Of a DNA stretch of 64,000 nucleotides, positions 26,057 through 33,890 are shown piece after piece; the first letter of the stretch is position 1, and every line of letters starts with the position of its first letter. Under the pieces are notes generated by a model. It worked only from the letters and a program-made list of their open reading frames with translations, did no database searches and had not been told where the DNA came from. A program made the translations under genes and the position numbers. Where the stretch lies: the NCBI RefSeq assembly GCF_017741815.1, contig NZ_JAGHMF010000017.1, positions 62,001 to 126,000 of the forward strand, read 5' to 3'. Source of the DNA: Rhizobium sp. 16-488-2b (lineage in GTDB: Bacteria > Pseudomonadota > Alphaproteobacteria > Rhizobiales > Rhizobiaceae).

Positions 26057-26389
26057 GCAATCTTCCCAATCAGGCCCACGGCGAGCGCACACAGGCGGCA
26101 TAATATGATGAAATCAAGTCTAGCGGCCGCGATACGCGATCGATGACCAGGAAACATGTTCTCTACGGAAGCGATCTGCATCGATCGACATGACGTCGGA
26201 CACAGAAAACCTTCCGGCCGGAATCATCATGGAACAAGGAAACTGTAATCTCAAGACAATTACTTAAGAGACCATGAAGCTCACTGGGCTTTGCGAGGTT
26301 TGAACGGAAAAGAACTTGCGCCGACAGGTCGTCCCCGTCTCCCGACACTGAATTAGGATGTTTTTCCCAATTCTTACAGGAGACCCGCA
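26057..26389. other. Divergent intergenic region GNAT / SGNH hydrolase
   Basis: 333 bases with no gene and no strong hairpin that I can see. It carries the two divergent promoters; the hydrolase ribosome site CAGGAG lies seven bases before 26390. Confidence 0.4.
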
Positions 26390-28252
26390 ATGCTTCTCGG
26401 TATCGCCCTTTCGACTACTCAATCCCCCACCCGGCAACGCCCCGGCGCCCGTGCCATCATCGCATTCGGAGACAGCCTCACCGAGGGTGCCGGCGCATCG
26501 TCCCGCGACACCACCTTCCCTGCCATCGCCGCCAACCTCTTCGATCCGCCGAGGAGGATCATCAATCGCGGTATCGGCGGCCAGACCTCGACGGAGATCG
26601 CGGCCAGACAAGGCGGCGTGCCGCTGCTGCTTGCGGTCGCCGGCGGCGATATCAGGAACCTCTATCCGCATACACGCGACTGGATGGACCGGTTCGAGAC
26701 CGGCATCGTCAACGGCCTCACCCATGAATGCATCAACAAGGGCATCGACGAAAACGGCCTGCCCTATGGCGACATCAGGATCCATGGGACGGCGACAGCC
26801 GGCTTCACCGACATCGGCCGGCAGATCTACGGCGCCATCGCCGCCAACTACCTCGCGGAACCCGGCAACCGCTGGACGATCTCAAGCGCGATCCAGATGA
26901 TCGCCGGCTCCACAACGGGCATAGCGGGCATGCGCCTGCTGCTCATCGAGGCCGAAGAACTCGGCGGCTATCTCGCCGAAATCGCCGCGCCCGCTTTCGC
27001 CCTCGACGGCACGCGGAGCCACGTCTCGGCGACAGCGACCAACACCCACAACTTCATCCGCTCCACCCACCTGCTCGACATCATCCCGGGCAGCGCGATC
27101 GACATCACGCTGCGCATATTCCCCGGCCAGTTCGAACAAGGGGCGGCCGCGACCGCGCTACAGCTGACACCCGGCGACGGCGAAATCCCCGCCTACCACC
27201 CGGAATTCTCGCGGCGATACCGCTTCGATCAGGGTAGCGACGGCTGGCTGCCGCGCCTCCAGGACGGCCACGCGACCCCAGTCTCGACGCTAGACGGCAA
27301 ACTAATCGTCGAAAACGACGACGCCGGCGTGCTGCGAGGATGCGAACTGGCCATCGCCGAAATCCCCGGCGGCCAGATCATCCCAGGCGGCAAGCTCATC
27401 CACATCGCCTTCGACATCGAGCTCATCGACGGCAGCGGCCAGATCCATGTCGGCGGCCTCAGCGCACCGGGAGGCAGCTGGGCGACGACGACATCGGACG
27501 GCGACCCGACATGGCCGATCTCGGCGAGCGGTCATTACGAACTGGTTTTCTCAGCCGGCAATCTCGCCAGCGCAAACCCATCCTGCGAGGCAATCGCCTT
27601 CCTCAGCAGCGGCAGTCTTCTCCGCTGGTCGCTCGACAACATCGTCATCGAATGGGGCGACGAGACCCCGCAAGTGGAGGTTCTCTATCGATCGGTCGAG
27701 GCGCTGCACGGCGCCAACGGCGCCATCGGCCTCAGCGGCACGCTGGCCGGCGTGGAGGGCACGCTGACGACCGATGGCGGCACGCGCCACCTGTTCACGC
27801 GCAGCCATGCGGGCGATGCCGTGGCCACCGCATACGCCACGCCCTTCTTGCCCAGCGATGCGACCACAAGCCAGATCCAATGGCTATGGGCCGGCCGCAA
27901 CAATGCGGTCACACCCGAGACCGTTCTCTCCGACATCGCGGCCATGACGGCCAATGTGCCCGGCCACCGCTATCTGATCGGCTCCATCCTGCCTTCGGCC
28001 GCCGACACCCCCGAAACGCGCCAGACAATCGCCGCCCTGAACGCCGATCTGGCCACCCTCTACACAACACGCTTCGTCGATCTCCACGCCGCCCTTACCG
28101 CCGCCGCGAACGAAACAACCTGGGACCAACAGGACATCGCCGCCGGCCTCGTACCGAGGTCGCTACGCGCCGATGCGCTGCATCTGAACGACCAGGGCTA
28201 TGCAATCGCCGCCGCAGCCTGGGTGTCTGCGACGCTGGCTATGGGCTGGTGA
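26390..28252 (+). CDS. SGNH/GDSL hydrolase with a ~430-residue internal insertion
   Basis: 620 aa. Catalytic blocks of the SGNH fold are present but far apart: block I AFGDSLTEGAG with nucleophile S29, block II NRGIGGQTS near residue 60, block III WAGRNN near 500-505, and block V DALHLNDQGY with D595 and H598. The ordinary distance from block II to III is a few dozen residues; here it is about 430. The insertion contains beta-rich sequence, including a jelly-roll-like stretch (YRFDQGSDGWLPRLQDGHA, GKLIHIAFDIELIDGSGQ), probably carbohydrate-binding. No signal peptide is obvious. It is convergent with the polysaccharide cluster, 11 bases from the acyltransferase stop, so a polysaccharide acyl-esterase role is the leading guess. 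Confidence 0.85.
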   Translation: MLLGIALSTTQSPTRQRPGARAIIAFGDSLTEGAGASSRDTTFPAIAANLFDPPRRIINRGIGGQTSTEIAARQGGVPLLLAVAGGDIRNLYPHTRDWMDRFETGIVNGLTHECINKGIDENGLPYGDIRIHGTATAGFTDIGRQIYGAIAANYLAEPGNRWTISSAIQMIAGSTTGIAGMRLLLIEAEELGGYLAEIAAPAFALDGTRSHVSATATNTHNFIRSTHLLDIIPGSAIDITLRIFPGQFEQGAAATALQLTPGDGEIPAYHPEFSRRYRFDQGSDGWLPRLQDGHATPVSTLDGKLIVENDDAGVLRGCELAIAEIPGGQIIPGGKLIHIAFDIELIDGSGQIHVGGLSAPGGSWATTTSDGDPTWPISASGHYELVFSAGNLASANPSCEAIAFLSSGSLLRWSLDNIVIEWGDETPQVEVLYRSVEALHGANGAIGLSGTLAGVEGTLTTDGGTRHLFTRSHAGDAVATAYATPFLPSDATTSQIQWLWAGRNNAVTPETVLSDIAAMTANVPGHRYLIGSILPSAADTPETRQTIAALNADLATLYTTRFVDLHAALTAAANETTWDQQDIAAGLVPRSLRADALHLNDQGYAIAAAAWVSATLAMGW

Positions 28253-28263
28253 CGCGCGCGAAG

Positions 28264-28851
28264 CTATGGACTGGTAGCCCGGGCGCGGATCGGCCGCGCC
28301 GGATTGCCGGCGTAAACGGTCCACGCGGCAAGATCGCTGAAGGCAACGCCCCGCGCCCCTAAAACCGCCCCCTCCCCGATCGAAACGCCGGGGCCGACAA
28401 AGGCCTCGGCCGCGACCCAGGCAGCCGCGCCAATGGTGATCGGCCGAGCTATTAGTTGGAACGACGCATCATCGATATCATGCGACCCGGTGCACAAATG
28501 CGCGCCCTGCGAGATCACCGCGCCGCGTCTGATATGAACAGGCGCGATGCAATAGATGATTGCCCCGCGACCGATCAGCGTGTTCTCCTCCATGACCAGA
28601 TGCGGCGGATACCAGATCCGCGCCGATCCATGCACCCGCGCATTGCGCGCCAGCCGCGCCCCAAAGAGCCGCAACAGAACCGCCCGCCACCGATGCAACG
28701 GCGCCGGCGTCCACGCCGCCAGCAGCGCCCAGACGATCCCCCAAACCAACCGCAATGCACGATGCCCGACACTAAAGCTCGGCCCGCCCTCACGCGAGCC
28801 GGATCGGGCAGCGTCGAGTATGCCGAAATTTTCCTCCACGCTATCGCTCAT
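28264..28851 (-). CDS. WcaF-like hexapeptide acyltransferase
   Basis: 195 aa with the left-handed beta-helix repeats of the LbH/XAT class (ARNARVHGSARIWYPPHLVM, GRGAIIYCIAPVHIRRGAVI) and WcaF-type ending AAWTVYAGNPARPIRARA. WcaF-type enzymes O-acetylate sugars of exopolysaccharides. ATG 28851 overlaps the Wzy-like stop by ATGA, giving translational coupling. Last gene of the Wzx/Wzy unit. Confidence 0.87.
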   Translation of the reverse strand: MSDSVEENFGILDAARSGSREGGPSFSVGHRALRLVWGIVWALLAAWTPAPLHRWRAVLLRLFGARLARNARVHGSARIWYPPHLVMEENTLIGRGAIIYCIAPVHIRRGAVISQGAHLCTGSHDIDDASFQLIARPITIGAAAWVAAEAFVGPGVSIGEGAVLGARGVAFSDLAAWTVYAGNPARPIRARATSP

Positions 28852-30176
28852 CGTCGCAACCGTTCCTGATAGAGCCGCGCCGGATAAGCTTGGTCCCGGA
28901 CCGGCCGCGACAAAGCCAAAGCAACCGCGACCTGGAAAACGAACAACGGCAGCACCGCGCCAACAGGGCCGCGCAAAAGGATAGGCAAAGACGAGGCGAT
29001 GAGAATACGCAACACGCTGACGCCGCCGAACACGCCCCACTCCGCCATCAGCACCGACCGCAGCAGCATCGCCGCAACCATCCCGCCGAGCGCGACGCCG
29101 GCAAAGCCGAAATCCATGTAGAGATCGCAGCCGACGAAGAAGGACAGGTTCGGCGTCCCGTACATGCCCGCCGCAAACAGCTCGTTCCCGACATCGAGCC
29201 CGCCCACGACAGGCTTCCCGGGCCAGACCGCGCGCGGCACGAAGAACAACAGGATGGCGGTGAGCTTCTCGCCCCACATCTGATCATGCGCCGACATGAA
29301 CCGCACCGCATGAACCGCCATGTCGAAGACATCGACGGAGGGAATATCGAAAAAGTTGCCGATAACGGATATCTCGGAGAGACCACCCACGCCATCCAGT
29401 CCAAGGCGTGTGGTGATATTCAGCACCGGAAACAGGATCGTCAATGCCAACAGGCCGGCAACATAAAACCACGCAGCCGAAACCCTGCCGCCGCAAAGCG
29501 CCAGCATGACCGGCCCCCAGACCGCCAGCAGCATGAAGCGCGGCGCATTGAACGGATTTCGCGAGACCGCCAGCAAGGCGATAACGAGAAGCAGCGGCGC
29601 GAGAGACATCAGTCGCGATCGGGACACATGAAACCGCACCGCGACAAGGCAAGCCGTTACCGACTGCAGGCCGAGAAAGAACAGGCTGCCGATGAAGGCC
29701 TGCGCGGGATCCTGCTCCAGCCGCGACGACAACAGCCGTTCCAGTCCGCCTTCGGATGCGACGAAGAATGCGAAGGCGAGCCCGTTCAGGGCCAGCAGAA
29801 CCGGCGTCGGCAATGTCGAACCACCCGCTTCGGCGGCCGGCTCGTCTCGCTCCATCTGGACAAACAGAAACGGCAGACAAAACAGGACGACGATCAGCAT
29901 GGCTGCAATGAACTCGTGCGGCTCGTAGGCATAGGCCGTGATCGCCGTAGCGCCGCCGATCCGGTCCCCATGCATGCGCTGCAGCGGCGAGATCACGAAA
30001 TAGACGAAGAGACAGAACCAGAAGACATCGCCGATCTGGAACCGGCGTGACTGAATGCGATGCAGCCCCACCAGCACCATGAGGAACATCGGCAGCGTCA
30101 AGAGAACGACGAAGAGGCTATCGGCGAAGGGCAGATTGGCGAGATAGAGCGCCGTAACGGTCCAGAGCCTGATCAT
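28848..30176 (-). CDS. Wzy-like polysaccharide polymerase
   Basis: 442-aa integral membrane protein with about 11-12 helices and a large periplasmic loop around residues 260-330 (ITTRLGLDGVGGLSEISVIG; FVPRAVWPGKPVVGGLDVGN). Sequence similarity among Wzy proteins is low; the call rests on topology, the FxPRxxWPxKP-type motif common in O-antigen polymerase-like proteins, and position between wzx and an acyltransferase. ATG 30176 overlaps the wzx stop (ATGA). Confidence 0.8.
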   Translation of the reverse strand: MIRLWTVTALYLANLPFADSLFVVLLTLPMFLMVLVGLHRIQSRRFQIGDVFWFCLFVYFVISPLQRMHGDRIGGATAITAYAYEPHEFIAAMLIVVLFCLPFLFVQMERDEPAAEAGGSTLPTPVLLALNGLAFAFFVASEGGLERLLSSRLEQDPAQAFIGSLFFLGLQSVTACLVAVRFHVSRSRLMSLAPLLLVIALLAVSRNPFNAPRFMLLAVWGPVMLALCGGRVSAAWFYVAGLLALTILFPVLNITTRLGLDGVGGLSEISVIGNFFDIPSVDVFDMAVHAVRFMSAHDQMWGEKLTAILLFFVPRAVWPGKPVVGGLDVGNELFAAGMYGTPNLSFFVGCDLYMDFGFAGVALGGMVAAMLLRSVLMAEWGVFGGVSVLRILIASSLPILLRGPVGAVLPLFVFQVAVALALSRPVRDQAYPARLYQERLRR

Positions 30177-31474
30177 GCACTGACCCGCAGGATCCTGCGC
30201 CCGTCCACTCGCCGGAACACCGAAGCCCAGATCACCAGCGCCCCCACCACATGCGTCACAACTTCCGCCACCGCCAGCCCGACAAGCCCAAGCAACGCCG
30301 CGAGACCGGCGCTCGCTGCAAAGCCGATCAACATGGCCAGCACGGCGGCAAGGGCCACGACGCGAAAGCGGCCAAGCCCTTGGGCAGCCTGCGCCAGCGT
30401 CTGCGACAGCGCCCCCGTCATCACCCCGACAGAAAAGAGCGCCACCACCAGACCCGATTGCGCAAAGGCGCCACTCATGAGCAAGAAGCAACCGCCGCCA
30501 ACCAGCATCAATCCAAGCGTCAACGCAATCGCAAGCAGCGTCGCCAACCGCTGCGCCTCAAAGCCCGCCCTCAACGTGGCATGACCCTGCTGAAGGCCGC
30601 GAACCATATCGGGAAAATGCGCGCGCCGCACGAACTCCAGGACCTGCGAGGCGGCCGCCGCGATCTGCCTACCATAGACGAACAGCCCCACACCCGCCTG
30701 CCCCAGAACCGCCGCGCAAACCGCGATCTGGAAGCGAAACGACAGCTGTCCGGGCAGGATCGCTAGCATCACGCCCAATCCCTCGCGGGCAAAGAGGCCG
30801 CAATCCGCGACGCTGACCGGCACCACACGCACCGAGCAGCCCAGCCGCCAAAGCACGGCCAGTTGCGCGACGATCGCGAAGGCGTAGCCCAGCGACAGCG
30901 CCACCCCGAGGATCATGCCGGCATCGGCCGATTGCGCTCCCGCCGCGACCAGCGCGATGGCGGACGCGATATAGGCAAGCATCCCGGTCAGCCCGCTGAT
31001 GCCGCTAAGCCCCAGCCCATCGAAGACGCCGGCCGCGTTGAATGCCGATATCAACAGCGCCGGGATGGCGGCCGGAATATAGGCTCGCGAAAATCCGTCT
31101 CCGCCAGACCAGGCGTAGAAGAGCGCCGCCACCGACAGCACGAGTGCAACGCCAAGCCGAACAACCGATGCCTGCCAGTAGCAGCGCCGCGCCACGTCCC
31201 GCATCTCGCCGTCCCCCGTCAGTGAAATCCGCCTTGCAACGACGACAGGCGCGCCGAAGTCGACAATCATCAATACCAGGATGGCAAAGGAGAAGTGCGT
31301 CGCGAACGCCGCCAGGAGATCGAGCGCGCCGCGATGGATCAGCCATGTCTGCGCCAGGAAGATCGATCCCTGCCCGACCGCGAAGCTCAGGATCAACAAC
31401 ACCGCGTCGGTCGAGCCGCGCGCCCGCCCGCCCATGGCGGAGAGCCTATTCCACCGAGGAAAGCCGCGTCTCAC
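30173..31474 (-). CDS. Wzx-like polysaccharide flippase
   Basis: 433-aa MATE/MOP-type protein with about 12-14 helices (AVLLILSFAVGQGSIFLAQ; AREGLGVMLAILPGQLSFRF), the expected exporter of lipid-linked repeat units. I start at GTG 31474: it overlaps the epimerase stop as GTGA and has GGAG six bases upstream, while the internal ATG at 31435 has no ribosome site. Coupled to Wzy downstream by ATGA. Confidence 0.83.
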   Translation of the reverse strand: MRRGFPRWNRLSAMGGRARGSTDAVLLILSFAVGQGSIFLAQTWLIHRGALDLLAAFATHFSFAILVLMIVDFGAPVVVARRISLTGDGEMRDVARRCYWQASVVRLGVALVLSVAALFYAWSGGDGFSRAYIPAAIPALLISAFNAAGVFDGLGLSGISGLTGMLAYIASAIALVAAGAQSADAGMILGVALSLGYAFAIVAQLAVLWRLGCSVRVVPVSVADCGLFAREGLGVMLAILPGQLSFRFQIAVCAAVLGQAGVGLFVYGRQIAAAASQVLEFVRRAHFPDMVRGLQQGHATLRAGFEAQRLATLLAIALTLGLMLVGGGCFLLMSGAFAQSGLVVALFSVGVMTGALSQTLAQAAQGLGRFRVVALAAVLAMLIGFAASAGLAALLGLVGLAVAEVVTHVVGALVIWASVFRRVDGRRILRVSA

Positions 31475-32445
31475 GCGGCACTCCGCAGAAGCTGGGTTTC
31501 GATCCAGGCATAGGTTTTTTCCAGGCCGTCCATCAGGCGCTGGGTCGGCCGCCACTGGAGTGTCTCGGCAATCAGCCGATTGTCCGATCTGCGCCCGCGA
31601 ACGCCCATCGGCCCAGCGACATGCCGCTTGTGCAGCCGCTTGCCGGCGATCTCGCACACCATGTCGACCAAGCGGTTGATGCTCACCATCTCATCCGAGC
31701 CGATATTGACGGGGCCAGCAAAATCCGAGCGCATCAGCCGCATCGTGCCCTCGATGCATTCGTCGACATAGAGAAAGGAGCGCGTCTGCAGGCCATCGCC
31801 CCAGATCTCGATCTCGCCGCCATGATCGGCCTGCGCCACCTTCCGGCAGATGGCCGCCGGCGCCTTCTCTTTGCCGCCGTCCCAGGTTCCCGATGGGCCG
31901 AAGATGTTGTGGTAGCGGGCGATGCGGCAGGTCATGCCGTAGTTGCGGGCATAGGACTGATAGAGCCGCTCCGAGATCAGCTTCTCCCAGCCATATTCGC
32001 TGTCCGGTGCTGCGGGATAGGCGGAGGATTCCACGCAATTCGGGTTGTCGGGATCAGCCTGGTTGACGGCGGGATAGACGCAGGCCGACGATGAGAAGAA
32101 TACGCGGCCAACCTCGCGCCGGCGGCATAGCTCGGCGACATTGAGATTGATCGTCGCCGAATTGTGGATGATGTCGGCATCGTGCTGGCCGGTGAAAATA
32201 TAGCCGGCCCCGCCCATATCGGCCGCCAGCTGGTAGACCTCGTGGAAGTCGCGATCGATCACCCGTTCGCAGACGTCGATCTGCCTCATATCTCCGACGA
32301 TGAACTCGTCGGCCACGCTTTCCTCATAATCCGGCAATTTGAGATCGACGCCGCGAACCCAAAAGCCGTCGCGCTTCAGGCGGGCAACGAGGTGGCTACC
32401 GATAAACCCTCCGGCGCCGCAGACAAGTGCAGTCTTTTCCAGCAT
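31471..32445 (-). CDS. GDP-mannose 3,5-epimerase (plant-type GME)
   Basis: 324-aa extended short-chain dehydrogenase. Rossmann motif GAGGFIGSHL; DMGGAGYIF; then the GME-specific stretches SSSACVYP, YHNIFGPSGTWDGGKEKAP, GDGLQTRSFLYVDECIEG and VRGRRSDNRLI, which match plant GDP-mannose 3,5-epimerase as I recall it. The three catalytic residues of the Arabidopsis enzyme (C145, K178, K217) correspond to C122, K155 and K194 with the same spacings (33 and 72). The enzyme makes GDP-L-galactose and GDP-L-gulose from GDP-mannose, which noeK/noeJ at 38-41 kb would supply. ATG 32445 follows a GGGGGGCG ribosome site, 16 bases after the glycosyltransferase stop. Confidence 0.9.
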   Translation of the reverse strand: MLEKTALVCGAGGFIGSHLVARLKRDGFWVRGVDLKLPDYEESVADEFIVGDMRQIDVCERVIDRDFHEVYQLAADMGGAGYIFTGQHDADIIHNSATINLNVAELCRRREVGRVFFSSSACVYPAVNQADPDNPNCVESSAYPAAPDSEYGWEKLISERLYQSYARNYGMTCRIARYHNIFGPSGTWDGGKEKAPAAICRKVAQADHGGEIEIWGDGLQTRSFLYVDECIEGTMRLMRSDFAGPVNIGSDEMVSINRLVDMVCEIAGKRLHKRHVAGPMGVRGRRSDNRLIAETLQWRPTQRLMDGLEKTYAWIETQLLRSAA

Positions 32446-32461
32446 GCAACGCCCCCCAGCG

Positions 32462-33670
32462 TTAGATTGCCTGTTTCTCCATCTGATAAAGGCCGGCGAA
32501 AATCGCCTCGAAACGGTCGGTGATCGGCTCGATCGCGAAATTTGCCCGGGCATAGGCAAGGCCGTTCGCCCCAAGCCTGCGCCGTAGCGCGACATCGCCA
32601 GCGAGCCTTCCAAGATTGCCGATAAACCCCGCCGCATCACCAGGATCCGACGCAAGACCGGCATCAGCGCGCGCGATGAGCCGTCGCGCCAAGTTGTTGC
32701 GTGGCACGGAGGCCAGCACCGGCCGCCCGCATCCAAAATAGGTCAGCACCTTGGATGGCACGCAGAAGGCCCCGGCCCCCTCTTCGATCATCGCGACCAG
32801 GATATCGGCTGACCCGAGCACATCGGGCAGATCGGTAAACGGCACCCACGGCTTTCCGCGCAGATTGCTGACACCTTCCGCCGCCGCCTTGCGTGCCAGG
32901 TTTTCGGCAATCGCGCCCTCGGAATGAACGTCGATCGCAACAGGCAGCGCTTTCGCCGCCTGTAGTAGCAGATCGGGATTGTGCTTGTAGCCGAGCGTGC
33001 CGGCATAGACCGCCCGGATCAGGCCATCGCCTTTGTCGCTCTCGGGCACCACCGGTTCCACCGATCGCATTTCATCCAGCGGCGCCCAGTTCTCGATGAC
33101 GGAGAGCCGACCCGGCGTGATGCCGTTTTGCCGGAGATATGGAACGAAGTCGTCGGTGATCGCGACGACATGATCGCTTTCTCTCAGCAGACCGAATTCG
33201 AGCCGCTGATATCGGCGCGCCACAGCATTCCCGATCAGCGGAAACGCCGCAGGCAGAAAGCGGGCGATGGCCTCGCTGTAGATATCCTGGAGCCAGAAAA
33301 CGAACCGCGCTCCGCATGCGCGCGCAGACTTGTGAATGACGGCTTGCGTGTCGAGCGGTGCATTGGCGGAAAGCACGATGTCAGGCCGAAACCGCCTGAT
33401 CTCGCTGGCCACCATCCGCCCGAACTCGATCTCCTGCGCCCGACGCTTCAGGAAGCTCGATTTCTGAAACGGCTCGGACAGCGAAAGACCGGCGATCCGA
33501 AACCCGGACGGATCGTCCCGCCGCGCGGCAAGATCACCCTTCGGCGTCTGGAAGCTTTCGGAATAGACGTGCAGAACCTCATGCCCACGCCGTGCCAACG
33601 CGCGCGCAAGCTGCACCTGAAACGGATGACCGGAATAATCGTGGACGAGAATGCGCCTTGCACGGACCAT
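32462..33670 (-). CDS. GT4-family glycosyltransferase
   Basis: 402 aa, GT-B fold. N-terminal VHDYSGHPFQVQLARALARRG acceptor half (WbuB-like), then RAVYAGTLGYKHNPDLLLQA and the donor-site motif PSKVLTYFGCGRPVLA, though the usual EX7E is diverged (VAMIEEGAGAFCVPSK). First gene of the coupled GT-epimerase-Wzx-Wzy-acyltransferase set. A CTTGACA hexamer lies about 145 bases upstream on its strand (33811-33817) without a clear -10, so the operon may have its own promoter. Confidence 0.87.
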   Translation of the reverse strand: MVRARRILVHDYSGHPFQVQLARALARRGHEVLHVYSESFQTPKGDLAARRDDPSGFRIAGLSLSEPFQKSSFLKRRAQEIEFGRMVASEIRRFRPDIVLSANAPLDTQAVIHKSARACGARFVFWLQDIYSEAIARFLPAAFPLIGNAVARRYQRLEFGLLRESDHVVAITDDFVPYLRQNGITPGRLSVIENWAPLDEMRSVEPVVPESDKGDGLIRAVYAGTLGYKHNPDLLLQAAKALPVAIDVHSEGAIAENLARKAAAEGVSNLRGKPWVPFTDLPDVLGSADILVAMIEEGAGAFCVPSKVLTYFGCGRPVLASVPRNNLARRLIARADAGLASDPGDAAGFIGNLGRLAGDVALRRRLGANGLAYARANFAIEPITDRFEAIFAGLYQMEKQAI

Positions 33671-33890
33671 GCGTCGCTCTTCAACGAATGAGTGAAATCG
33701 CTATTTCAAATGCCTGCAATCAAGCGCCACCGAGAAAAATCGGGGCGCAGCCATGACGCGAATAAGGTTGCATTTATGAATGAGCTAAACCTTTAGTAAC
33801 GCAACTAGTGTGTCAAGCGCACGTCGTCGATAAACGCCTGGATTGCACCTAAAGAGGTAGGCCACGGCGGAAGCGGCGGCCTCCACCCCC

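Noticed and set aside
28852..29277. N-terminal extension of the acyltransferase (and similar long extensions of the Wzy- and Wzx-like genes)
   Set aside because: Extensions lie inside upstream coding genes; overlap starts (ATGA, GTGA) with good context give family-length proteins.
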